Shown in pieces: positions 9,134 through 17,545 of a DNA stretch of 64,000 nt. The translations under genes and the position numbers were made by a program. Under the pieces are notes generated by a model. That model had not been told where the DNA came from. It was given only the letters and a program-made list of their open reading frames with translations, and made no database searches. Origin of the DNA: JBJHBP01 sp050485685 (lineage in GTDB: Bacteria; Pseudomonadota; Gammaproteobacteria; Steroidobacterales; Rariloculaceae); assembly GCA_050485685.1 (NCBI GenBank), contig JBJHBW010000004.1:73694-137693 (forward strand), written 5' to 3'. Position 1 is the stretch's first letter; each line of letters begins with the position of its first letter.

Positions 9134-9626
9134 AGTTTCGCCTCTGCAATAAGTTTTGGATAATCGTGCAGCAAACCGGAATCTTCGAAGCTTACGATAC
9201 GCGCTGCCCGCACATGAATTCTCTGAACGCAAAACGCTAGCAATGTGCGTGAGTCAGACGAATCCTACGCACAAGTTCACCTAGTCTGACTCAATGCCAT
9301 TGTACGTGTAACGGGCGAAAATCTCTGCGCGAGCGCGGTGCATAAGACGGAAGCTGTGACGCGCATCACACGAAAGCAAATGTCGCTAAAAGCCGACGGA
9401 GCAGGGGCTGGACAATGCCAGTATCGCGGCGTCTAATAAATGCACCCTTCGATCCGACGCTAGAGCCAGAGTTGAGTGGCCAGTGCCTAGGGCGTGAGGA
9501 AACAGGCACTAAGAGCGCACAGGGATGAATGCTGAGATTTCCATCCTATTGCGACTTCATGATGAATTCGAAGGTCACCGCACAGGACTGCGGAAGCACG
9601 AAGTACAACTGACGGAACAATACTCT
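9134..9626. other. Divergent intergenic region, 493 bp
   Basis: Separates two divergently transcribed secreted-protein genes and must hold both promoters. I looked for -24/-12 (GG-N10-GC) promoters on both strands and a c-di-GMP riboswitch and saw neither. An in-frame ATG at 9525 exists upstream of the right-hand gene but encodes a charged, non-signal leader and was not used. Confidence 0.4.
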
Positions 9627-10841
9627 ATGAACACGAAGCATCTGGGTCTAAGTATGCTGGCAAGCGCTTTGATAGCGACAGCCACTGTTTCATACCCGGT
9701 CAGTGCGGCAACGATCACGGCAGCGAGCTGCGAACTCTCCGCCGTTCAGAATGCGATCGCCAGCGCTGCGAATGGCGACATCGTGTCAGTACCTCCCGGA
9801 AGCTGCACTTGGAGCTCGATGACAGTCAGCAAAGGCATTCACTTGCAGGGGGCGGGTCCGAACCTGACAGACATAACGATTACCGGCTCCGTTACGCTTA
9901 GAAAGAACAGCACTCACAACATCGCTCTAAGCGGTTTCACCTTCCGCAAGAGCGGTGGGGGGAATTCTGCCAAGATGTTCTTTGTTAACGGCGCTTGGAA
10001 TGCTGAGCCCCCTTTGATCTACGACAATGTTTTCATAGTCAACAATGCTGCGGTGTTCCGCTATGAGACCAACGGAGGCGTGATCTATGGAAACACATTT
10101 CGGGGTGGCACCAACGACTCTGCCCTTCAGCACAAGATAGAAGGCGATTCGCAGTCCTGGTCCACGGAGGATACATTGGGGATGCGAGACACCAATGGGA
10201 AACGCAATCTGTATGTCGAGGACAACATCTTCGAGGGCATGGCGAACCAGGCGACAGATTTTGACGACGGAGCCAGGGTCGTGTTTCGCAATAACAGGAT
10301 GATTCATTCCTCATTCAATAGCCATGGACTTGCCACATCGCGCATCGGCGTACGACATTTCGAAATCTATAATAATACCTTCACCTACCCGAACACTTCG
10401 GTAAATCAGAGCTGGCACGTCTGGTTACGCGGAGGCACCGGTGTGGTTTTCGGTAATTCATTCCAGAACATTTCCGGGCAGCAATGGGGGAACAAGGATG
10501 AACTCCATTTCTCCGTAAGGGCCGCCGTTGATGGCGGTGCAACCGGGTGCTGCACTTCGTGGCCTTGCCAGCACCAAGTGGGACAGAACCACGACGGAAG
10601 CAGTCAATTTACGGACCCGGTACTTTTGTGGAACAATTCCGGCACGTATTCTTGGACCATCAGCTCCGGCTGGTCCAATACCTGTGGCCAGAATATTAAC
10701 GATTTCCTTCAGAATGGCCGAGATTTCGTGTTTGCCTCATCACCAAAACCGGGCTACACGCCCTACCCGTATCCGCACCCACTGCGTGACGGTACCGCGC
10801 GGCCGTTGCCACCCGGCAACGTAATCGTCATTGATCCGTGA
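9627..10841 (+). CDS. Secreted right-handed parallel beta-helix protein
   Basis: 404 residues from the ATG at 9627, chosen because it starts a good signal peptide (LSMLASALIATATVSYPVSA/ATITA) with GGA about 11 bases upstream; the frame extends to 9525 without a signal. After the signal, the sequence has the repeat pattern of pectate-lyase-like beta-helices: ANGDIVSVPPGSCTW, KGIHLQGAGPNLTDITI, HNIALSGFTF, YDNVFIVNN, GVIYGNTFRGG, NLYVEDNIFEG, ARVVFRNNRMIHS, HFEIYNNTF, GVVFGNSF. Several Cys residues suggest disulfides. It could bind or cleave the polysaccharide made by this locus, but I see no certain catalytic site. No PEP-CTERM tail. Confidence 0.7.
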   Translation: MNTKHLGLSMLASALIATATVSYPVSAATITAASCELSAVQNAIASAANGDIVSVPPGSCTWSSMTVSKGIHLQGAGPNLTDITITGSVTLRKNSTHNIALSGFTFRKSGGGNSAKMFFVNGAWNAEPPLIYDNVFIVNNAAVFRYETNGGVIYGNTFRGGTNDSALQHKIEGDSQSWSTEDTLGMRDTNGKRNLYVEDNIFEGMANQATDFDDGARVVFRNNRMIHSSFNSHGLATSRIGVRHFEIYNNTFTYPNTSVNQSWHVWLRGGTGVVFGNSFQNISGQQWGNKDELHFSVRAAVDGGATGCCTSWPCQHQVGQNHDGSSQFTDPVLLWNNSGTYSWTISSGWSNTCGQNINDFLQNGRDFVFASSPKPGYTPYPYPHPLRDGTARPLPPGNVIVIDP

Positions 10842-10911
10842 TCTGCGTCGACCCAACTTAGGCCGAATTGACCTAAACTATATGGATTAATGGCCACGCT
10901 ATAGTTTCGCA

Positions 10912-12240
10912 ATGAGAATCACCGTTGTCGGCGGCGGCCGGATGGGATTGCCGCTCGCTTGTGTATTCGCCAAGCACGGCGCTACCGTAACAGTGGCGGA
11001 TGTCAATCCGAATATCGTCGCGCAGATCTGCGCCGGGGTATCCCCGTATGAGGAGCCCGGACTAGCTGAGTTGATGAGGGATCTTCATGAGAGTGGGCGG
11101 CTCGGAGCAACAACGGACACCCAGAACGCGGTCGCGGAATCTGTCGCTGTCGTCGTAATCGTGCCGGCTCATCTAACGCCAGAGCGCGAGATCGACTACA
11201 GCGTTCTGGCGTCAGCTTCTGCCGATATTGGAGCTGGCATTAAGCCGGGCACTTTGGTCGTCTACGAGACAACAGTAAGCGTCGGCGGAACCCGGCGGAA
11301 CTTGATTCCGATCTTGGAGGAACAGAGCGGACTGAAAGCCGGAGACGAGTTCCTTGTGGCTTATTCTCCTGAGCGCGTCAAAGCAAATCTGGTGCTCTCG
11401 CGACTTGAATCTACGCCGAAAGTGATCGGGGGACTCAATCCACGATCGAATACGCGTGCCGCGGAACTCTACAGCAAATATCTACGCGCACCTGTCGACG
11501 ACGTCGGCTCTCTCGAAGCGGCCGAGTCCGCCAAGCTGCTCGGGATGTTGTATCGGGATGTGAATATCGCTCTCGCAAACGAACTGGCGGCTTTCTGCGA
11601 GCTGGCCGGAGTCGACTTCGGTCGCATTCGTTCGGCCGCGAACAGTGACGGTGAAGCGAACTTGTTGCTGCCGGGCCTCGGAGTCGGCGGTCACTGCACG
11701 CCGGTCTACCCATACTTTCTCACACGCGAGTCACGCAGATTGGGAATGACGCAACGCATATCAGAGGCCGCGAGAGAGATCAACGACGGACAACCTGCGC
11801 GGCAACTCGAGCGACTGGCGGCGTACTGGCGCCCCCTGCAAGGACAAAGGGTGCACATCCAGGGACTCGGCTTTCGGCCCGGAGTCAAAGTGGATACGCT
11901 AAGCCCCGCCTACGAACTACGCGATCAGCTCGCTGACCGCGGGGCCGTGGTGACCATCGAGGACCCATTCTATAGCGACGACGAACTCAGGCACTCAGGC
12001 TTCGAACCTGGCACAGTCGAGGGTGCGGGCGCGGTAGTTCTGAACACAGCTCATCCGCAGTTCGCTGATCCGGACTTCCTGAGCTGGAAAACCGCAGGCG
12101 TGGAGACCGTATTGGACGGGCGCAACTTCTGGTCGCAAGACAAGGCCGAGTCCGCCAGTCTGCTTTACTTCGGCATCGGTCGATCGTCGAGCGTGGAACG
12201 GGACCGATTACCTATGAGTCGGTCGACAAGTCCTGTATAG
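10912..12240 (+). CDS. wbpA: Nucleotide-sugar 6-dehydrogenase, WbpA/WecC-like
   Basis: 442 residues, UDP-glucose/GDP-mannose dehydrogenase family. Rossmann motif VVGGGRMGLPLA at the N-terminus; catalytic Lys208 in ESAKLLGMLYRDVNIALANE; catalytic Cys262 in GVGGHCTPVYPYFL, the form typical of UDP-N-acetylhexosamine dehydrogenases (WbpA/WecC) and not of Ugd (GSCFPKD). It would oxidise UDP-GlcNAc to UDP-GlcNAcA, the substrate of the WbpB-like enzyme upstream; two secreted-protein genes lie between. The last 76 bp overlap, tail to tail, the end of the minus-strand glycosyltransferase gene. UDP-ManNAc is an alternative substrate. Confidence 0.85.
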   Translation: MRITVVGGGRMGLPLACVFAKHGATVTVADVNPNIVAQICAGVSPYEEPGLAELMRDLHESGRLGATTDTQNAVAESVAVVVIVPAHLTPEREIDYSVLASASADIGAGIKPGTLVVYETTVSVGGTRRNLIPILEEQSGLKAGDEFLVAYSPERVKANLVLSRLESTPKVIGGLNPRSNTRAAELYSKYLRAPVDDVGSLEAAESAKLLGMLYRDVNIALANELAAFCELAGVDFGRIRSAANSDGEANLLLPGLGVGGHCTPVYPYFLTRESRRLGMTQRISEAAREINDGQPARQLERLAAYWRPLQGQRVHIQGLGFRPGVKVDTLSPAYELRDQLADRGAVVTIEDPFYSDDELRHSGFEPGTVEGAGAVVLNTAHPQFADPDFLSWKTAGVETVLDGRNFWSQDKAESASLLYFGIGRSSSVERDRLPMSRSTSPV

Positions 12241-13382
12241 ACTTTCTTGTGCTCGCTCCAGCAATATTTGCTTCCAAACCGTAGACTTGCCTGCTGCGCC
12301 AGACTCTCGCGCAGACCTGAATCCCGATAAAGATTCACCACTGCGTTTGCCAGAGAATCCGCGTCCTCCGCCTCAAAAAAGCTCACCATTGACTGGTCAA
12401 AGTAACGACTGATTGTTCCGGTGCGAGGCACGACACAAGGAATCCCGACACTTACGTACTCGAGCAACTTGGTCGGCAGCATGATGTCGGTTCCGCTCGA
12501 TATGCGCAGCGGAATGAGGCCGACGTCCGCATCGCTCAAGTATTGCGGAATCATTTCGACCGGCACGTAACCCTCGCTGAAATTCACCCGATCGTTCAGG
12601 TTGAGGCGATCTCGCATTTCCAGCAACGCTTCGCGCTCTTCGCCCGCGCCGATAATGCGCAATTCCAGATTCGGGATATTACTGCCAATTATCGCCACCG
12701 CACGCAGGGCCACGTCGAGTCCAAGCCTTCGTGCCAGCGTTCCATGGTAAACGAGCACGAACGGTTCGTCCTGGGATTTCGCCCGGTAACCTACCCGCGG
12801 AGCGAAAATACGTTCGTCCGGAAGGTTCATCAACACATGAATCCTGTCTGCCGGGATCCCCCGGCCGGCAAGTATCTCCTTCAGGCGCTCCTCCACTGTC
12901 AGCACTGCGCTTGCCATCCGACCAGCCCACCGCTCTTGAGCAAGCAATACCCGCACCAGCCAGTGCTTCTCCCCTGAGCTGAATTTCTCGGTAAAGAGTT
13001 CCGGCATCAAATCGTGCACGTCGTGGATCACCGGCGTTCCGAGCAACCGTGGCAACCACGTCGAGAAAACCAGGAAATCCGGCATGTTATTAATGTGAAT
13101 AAGGTGATATCGCGTCGGCCGGAGTACAAGGTGCAGATTAAGCATCAAGAAGAACAGCAAGTAATCCAGAATATAGGCCGCGGTCGATGTACGGCGATGA
13201 TTGAAGCGCACGATCTTAATGACGTCGACGCCGGAGATGGTCTCCCGGGCAGGCTCGTTCGGCTGCCGGGAAGCGAGAAAAACGACTCGATGGCCAGCCT
13301 CCACCAGTGCTTCAGCCTCACGTCGTACGCGTGGGTCGCGTCTGTAGTTCGTATACGCCGCCATTAGAATCGTAGCCGCCAC
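12165..13382 (-). CDS. Glycosyltransferase family 4
   Basis: 405 residues from a GTG at 13382 with AGAGGAG five bases upstream. GT-B fold: N-terminal acceptor domain beginning ILMAAYTNYRRDPRVRRE, middle IHDVHDLMPELF, and C-terminal donor domain with VLVYHGTLARRLGLDVALRA, LRIIGAGEER, and the EX7E-like region (DIMLPTKLLEYVSVGIPCVVP). Retaining glycosyl transfer from a nucleotide sugar to lipid-linked saccharide at the cytoplasmic membrane is expected; donor unknown. It is the last gene of a long minus-strand assembly operon and overlaps the convergent dehydrogenase gene by 76 bp. Confidence 0.85.
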   Translation of the reverse strand: MAATILMAAYTNYRRDPRVRREAEALVEAGHRVVFLASRQPNEPARETISGVDVIKIVRFNHRRTSTAAYILDYLLFFLMLNLHLVLRPTRYHLIHINNMPDFLVFSTWLPRLLGTPVIHDVHDLMPELFTEKFSSGEKHWLVRVLLAQERWAGRMASAVLTVEERLKEILAGRGIPADRIHVLMNLPDERIFAPRVGYRAKSQDEPFVLVYHGTLARRLGLDVALRAVAIIGSNIPNLELRIIGAGEEREALLEMRDRLNLNDRVNFSEGYVPVEMIPQYLSDADVGLIPLRISSGTDIMLPTKLLEYVSVGIPCVVPRTGTISRYFDQSMVSFFEAEDADSLANAVVNLYRDSGLRESLAQQASLRFGSKYCWSEHKKVYTGLVDRLIGNRSRSTLDDRPMPK

Positions 13383-13392
13383 TTCTGCTCCT

Positions 13393-14853
13393 CTAGCCTA
13401 TTCGCGTGAAACTCGGGTATGCGCGCGCGCGCCGACGCCAAAAGTCGTTGATGGTTCTGCCGTCCGTAGCCAAGCCGCCGGTATCCTGCACGTACCGAAC
13501 CATGCTCCAGAACAGGTCGTCGTACCCCGGATCGCGCGCTTTTCCAAAGACTATCGGATGCCATACGACCGACACCCCACCCCCTTTGGCTCGAAGCGCA
13601 ACGAGCTCGGCTTCAATCACTTTCCACGCCGCTTTCGCGCTCAGATTCATATAACTGCGCAGTGTTACATCCATCAAGAAAAGAGAAATCTGTAACACAT
13701 TGTAGGGACGCTCCTCTTCCAGGCACCACGGAAAATAAGGATAGGAAAACCCGGCACGTGCGCCGGGCTGGTCCGGGAAGCCCAGGGACATGTCATAGGT
13801 GATACCCGTGCGCTCCTGTGCACGGAACAGAGAATCGTAGTGGAATGATAGATAATGTTGCCGCGAACCTACCGGTCGGGTCAGACGTTCCGCGAGTAGC
13901 GCCACCTCTTCGGCATACCAGTCCGGATTCTCCGTCGATCTGTAGCTGCCATGCAGACATAGTTCGAAGTCGTTATCCTGGATCGTGCGCAGATAGTCGC
14001 GAATCCGATCGCTCTCGACATGGTAGTTCACATCCACGGGATGACGATGACCGACCGCAACCTGGAACGAAGCCTTTACGTCCAACGCCTGTTCGATTGC
14101 AATGATCTCCGGGACGCAACCGTAAGGATCGCGACCAGTTGCTGTTGCGCGAAGAAATCCCCACCCTGCCCGCAATGCATCGATCGGCCGCCGTTCACGG
14201 ATCAGGTGCCGCAGGAAAGTCTTGACACCCTGTCTGGCATTATCGAGCCATCCTGCAGGCACAAAGTCTATGTCATGCGAAAGCACCACCGCATAAGAGG
14301 ACTCGTTAGGCCATTGCGACGGCTGCCAACCTGACGATCCGAGCCTCACGCATAGCAAATCAAGGGCTTCGAGCAAAGACTGCATATACCGGTCGACAAT
14401 GTCCTGCGGCACCTGAAGTCGCTTGAACACACTGTCACGATACAACCCCCTACTGGCACCCGCACTGCTCTCAAGACGCTCTGACCATGAGGAAAGGAAA
14501 TAGAAGGCATTAGCGATTATGTCAAAGTCCCAGAGCGATCCACCGCTCCTATCCCCATCAGGCCCATGCGGCAGTACCACCGGTAGCCGATCGATCGTCA
14601 CCGACCGGTTGACATCACGATCAGAAGAGAAAATATCCCATGCTGCAGAGCTATAAGCGATCGGCACGCAACGTTCCGTGCCTGTTCGGTCCGAGCGCAC
14701 CGGCCCATACAGCATCCAGGGCCCCTCGGCCGGTGCGTGCGTCTGATAGCAAACAGGAATCCCTCGAGCGCTGAACAGCGTGTCGAGCACGTACCGTGCA
14801 CGCGATGTGTGAGCGTCAGCGCAATTTAGGACTATGGGGAGCGGCTGATCCAC
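13393..14853 (-). CDS. Polysaccharide deacetylase family protein
   Basis: About 486 residues if started at the GTG at 14853 (VDQPLPIVLNCADAH); the frame stays open to 15063 but that part lies inside the polymerase gene and is poorly protein-like. Metal-binding motif VVLSHDIDFVP and later LCLHGSYRSTEN, SFHYDSLFRAQE and VVWHPIVFG give the NodB-type catalytic elements. The N-terminal 200 residues form a separate domain I do not recognise. The family removes N-acetyl or O-acetyl groups from polysaccharide or precursors. No signal peptide is visible, suggesting action on cytoplasmic intermediates or a wrong start. 10 bp before the GT4 gene; overlaps the polymerase gene end by 38 bp. Confidence 0.75.
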   Translation of the reverse strand: MDQPLPIVLNCADAHTSRARYVLDTLFSARGIPVCYQTHAPAEGPWMLYGPVRSDRTGTERCVPIAYSSAAWDIFSSDRDVNRSVTIDRLPVVLPHGPDGDRSGGSLWDFDIIANAFYFLSSWSERLESSAGASRGLYRDSVFKRLQVPQDIVDRYMQSLLEALDLLCVRLGSSGWQPSQWPNESSYAVVLSHDIDFVPAGWLDNARQGVKTFLRHLIRERRPIDALRAGWGFLRATATGRDPYGCVPEIIAIEQALDVKASFQVAVGHRHPVDVNYHVESDRIRDYLRTIQDNDFELCLHGSYRSTENPDWYAEEVALLAERLTRPVGSRQHYLSFHYDSLFRAQERTGITYDMSLGFPDQPGARAGFSYPYFPWCLEEERPYNVLQISLFLMDVTLRSYMNLSAKAAWKVIEAELVALRAKGGGVSVVWHPIVFGKARDPGYDDLFWSMVRYVQDTGGLATDGRTINDFWRRRARAYPSFTRIG

Positions 14854-16255
14854 GGGTAGCCGAAGCCTCGCCAGTTGCTGTAGTTCTCGGGCGCAATGCG
14901 CGCCGGCGTGCTGTGCCGAAGTGAGGGCTACGCGCCCTTGCCTCCACCCTGTCCCGCTTCGGAGGATCGAGCGCGATAAGGTGGAAAATCGTCCACACAA
15001 GATGCACGCCCTTGAAGGCGGCCTCCGTGTAGTTCTGCAGCAGGATTGCGACAAACAGTGCAAACCGAAGTCTGGAGAAATCGAAGTCGGAGGCCAGCCT
15101 CGCCGAGATCTTACGAAACGTTGAAATGAGCATGCCGACCAACAGCACCACTCCGATCATGCCCAGATTCAGATAGGTTTCTATATATCCGCTATGCGCT
15201 TGGTTCGGCCGCCACCACCACTTGTCCCACATTGCCTGGAGCCGATCGCCAAGCCAGAAGCTCTCGAACCCCATGCCCACCAACGGTCTAGTCTGCAGCG
15301 CCATCGCATCCGCCCACACCTCCGTACGATCCGTCAGCGACGGATCTCTGCCCAGTGCAGTGACAACACGCTCGTAGACATCGAACAGTAGCTCGACGCC
15401 GAAAAAGAGAAGCGCGATGACTACAACCTGAGTCCCGAGAAACCGACGGCTGGCGAAACCCGTCCCGAGAAACCAGAGGGCACCGGCTCCGACGACGAAC
15501 GTGGCTACCGCTGTGGCGCTGTTCACTGTGGCCAGGAGATAAGCGATCATCGCCAGACAGCCGAGACTCAGCAGTAACTCGTCACGTCTTGCCCGGACAT
15601 CCTTGATCTGGTGTCGCGAGTGAATATTCCATAAAAAGAATAGGCCAAAAAGCATGCAGACGTAGCCAACGTCATTTTTCGTCAGCATCGCACCACGAAA
15701 CATTCCCTCTCCGGTCCACGGATCAAACGCTCGTCCGTACTCCGGGAGGTACTTAATGAACAGAATCGACAATGGAAGCAGAACGAATGCGCAGCGCTTT
15801 ATGACTGTGGCGAATGCTCGGCCCGGACGTGGTTCGGTCAGAATAATCAGGGCCATCACCGGATGGCCGAGCACTTTAATCCATCGCTTGAATGCTACGA
15901 AAGGAAAATCCGACCAGAGGACAGAAACCAGACCGTAGGCAAGAAAAGCAAAAATCCAGAAATTCTGCCGAAACAGGTCTGCCGAGAACACGCCCCGGCG
16001 AATGAGGACGATGGTACCGAACAGAATCAGCGACCCGAAATATATCGCATCCAGCGGGCTTCCGTCGGCAACGTTGAAGTTGGTCGATGGATTGCCAAGC
16101 TCGAGCCACTGAGACGGAAACCGCGAACCGACTACGAGAATCCACAGCACCGGCAACCAGAGTGCGCTGCCGGCATCCTTGTTGCGACGCCCGTCCCATA
16201 CAAACAGGGCGATGACGAACAGAAACGTCAGCAGTATAGCGAGTGATGCAGGCAC
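14816..16255 (-). CDS. O-antigen ligase/polymerase family membrane protein
   Basis: 479 residues with about ten predicted hydrophobic helices, from LAILLTFLFVIALFVW at the N-terminus to FALFVAILLQNYTEAAF. The Wzy_C-type region is visible: RTEVWADAMALQTRPLVGMG followed by NQAHSGYIETYLNLGMIGVV, the AH.GYIE.YLN..G.G signature. The final 50 residues are basic and disordered. Expected to polymerise undecaprenyl-linked repeat units at the periplasmic face of the inner membrane, with the chain-length regulator encoded at 27868-29436. The 3' end overlaps the deacetylase gene. Confidence 0.85.
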   Translation of the reverse strand: MPASLAILLTFLFVIALFVWDGRRNKDAGSALWLPVLWILVVGSRFPSQWLELGNPSTNFNVADGSPLDAIYFGSLILFGTIVLIRRGVFSADLFRQNFWIFAFLAYGLVSVLWSDFPFVAFKRWIKVLGHPVMALIILTEPRPGRAFATVIKRCAFVLLPLSILFIKYLPEYGRAFDPWTGEGMFRGAMLTKNDVGYVCMLFGLFFLWNIHSRHQIKDVRARRDELLLSLGCLAMIAYLLATVNSATAVATFVVGAGALWFLGTGFASRRFLGTQVVVIALLFFGVELLFDVYERVVTALGRDPSLTDRTEVWADAMALQTRPLVGMGFESFWLGDRLQAMWDKWWWRPNQAHSGYIETYLNLGMIGVVLLVGMLISTFRKISARLASDFDFSRLRFALFVAILLQNYTEAAFKGVHLVWTIFHLIALDPPKRDRVEARARSPHFGTARRRALRPRTTATGEASATRGSAAPHSPKLR

Positions 16256-16261
16256 CGCGAT

Positions 16262-17545
16262 CTAGCCTCCCCGCGTCGCCGACAGAACCTGACGATACAC
16301 GCTGGCGGTAACATCCGCGACGGTCTCCCACGAGTGCTCTTTCAGTGCGAACTCGCGAATACGCGGTCGATGATAGTCGAGCGACCGGTACAAGTCACTC
16401 TGGAAATAATCACGTATCGCCCGTGCCAGATCATCGGGATCGCGCGGCCTGCAAAGCAAGCCCGTCTTCCCTTCGATCACGTCCTCGCGAAGCTCTCCGA
16501 CGTCAGTCGCAATGACCGGCAATCCGAAACTGAAACCAAGGAAGGGCACCCCGCTTTGGAATATATTCGTATACGGAAGGACAAGCGCATCGGCAGCCTT
16601 GAAGTAGACTTCAATATCAGCGTCCGGAATATGTTCGATTCTCTGCAGAACGCGGCGTCGTGTATGATCGCATTCAAGACTCTGCTTGATATTCTCCCAG
16701 TAGGATTCGCAGCCCTGCTTCACTTTTCCGGCGACAAGCAGCTTCAAGTGCGGATCCTCCTCCGCAAGCAGCTGCAGAGCCGCTAACGCATACTCCAGAC
16801 CCTTATAAGGAGCGATCTGCCCAAAGAACAGCAAAACCCGGTCCTCTCGGCCGATTCTGAGGCGATCACGCGCTTCCGATCGCCGCAGCTCTGTCTTCGG
16901 AGCCGCGTCGTTGACTCCGAACGGAATCACGTGAATCCTGTTGTCGGGCACGCGAAATTCCTGCGCCAGCTGTGATTTCATGCTTCCAGTATGGACGAAG
17001 ATCCCGCTGCAGAGCAGATACTGCGTCTGCAACGTCAACCTATTCAACACGCTGTCTCGTGAATCCCTCGCCGCTGCATTCACGTTGTGCGCCGTCAAAA
17101 CGACGGATCTTCCTGTCAGCCGGTAATACGCCATCAACAGCGTTCGGTCAAAATACTCGAACTTATTGTTCCAGAGAATGTGGAAAATATGTGGCCGCGC
17201 CACTGATGCATATCGGACTAAGCGCCAATAATAGGTCAAGATTCGGCGCATCTTCGTGAATAGCCCGGCGCTCTCCGTTTGATCGCCACGAAGGTTCAAG
17301 AAGCACAAGCCCGGATCGGTATGCAGTTCCGGAGCGTCTAGTCTGTCACTCCCGATAAAGTCAACCTCAATGCCTGCGGCCCGCAAAGCGAGAGCAAGTC
17401 CATGCGCATAGGTACGATCATCGCCACCGGTCAGCAACGCGACTGAGACAGGTCCGGCCGACGCGGGCGACGTCCCGCGGTCACAAGAAGTTGATGAGCT
17501 TTCCGACTTCCAGTCCCGCAGCACTGTTGATCCACGCCTGCTCAT
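16262..17545 (-). CDS. Glycosyltransferase family 4
   Basis: 427 residues. A 30-residue polar leader precedes the GT-B N-domain (VSVALLTGGDDRTYAHGLAL); HILWNNKFEYFDR and VVLTAHNVNAAARD follow. Donor domain: LLFFGQIAPYKGLEYALAAL, LKLLVAGKVKQG, and DALVLPYTNIFQSGVPFLGF with GLPVIATDVGELREDV. The start ATG overlaps the stop of the upstream amidotransferase gene (ATGA), indicating translational coupling; the polymerase gene follows after 6 bp. Expected to add one sugar to the lipid-linked repeat unit. Confidence 0.85.
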   Translation of the reverse strand: MSRRGSTVLRDWKSESSSTSCDRGTSPASAGPVSVALLTGGDDRTYAHGLALALRAAGIEVDFIGSDRLDAPELHTDPGLCFLNLRGDQTESAGLFTKMRRILTYYWRLVRYASVARPHIFHILWNNKFEYFDRTLLMAYYRLTGRSVVLTAHNVNAAARDSRDSVLNRLTLQTQYLLCSGIFVHTGSMKSQLAQEFRVPDNRIHVIPFGVNDAAPKTELRRSEARDRLRIGREDRVLLFFGQIAPYKGLEYALAALQLLAEEDPHLKLLVAGKVKQGCESYWENIKQSLECDHTRRRVLQRIEHIPDADIEVYFKAADALVLPYTNIFQSGVPFLGFSFGLPVIATDVGELREDVIEGKTGLLCRPRDPDDLARAIRDYFQSDLYRSLDYHRPRIREFALKEHSWETVADVTASVYRQVLSATRGG

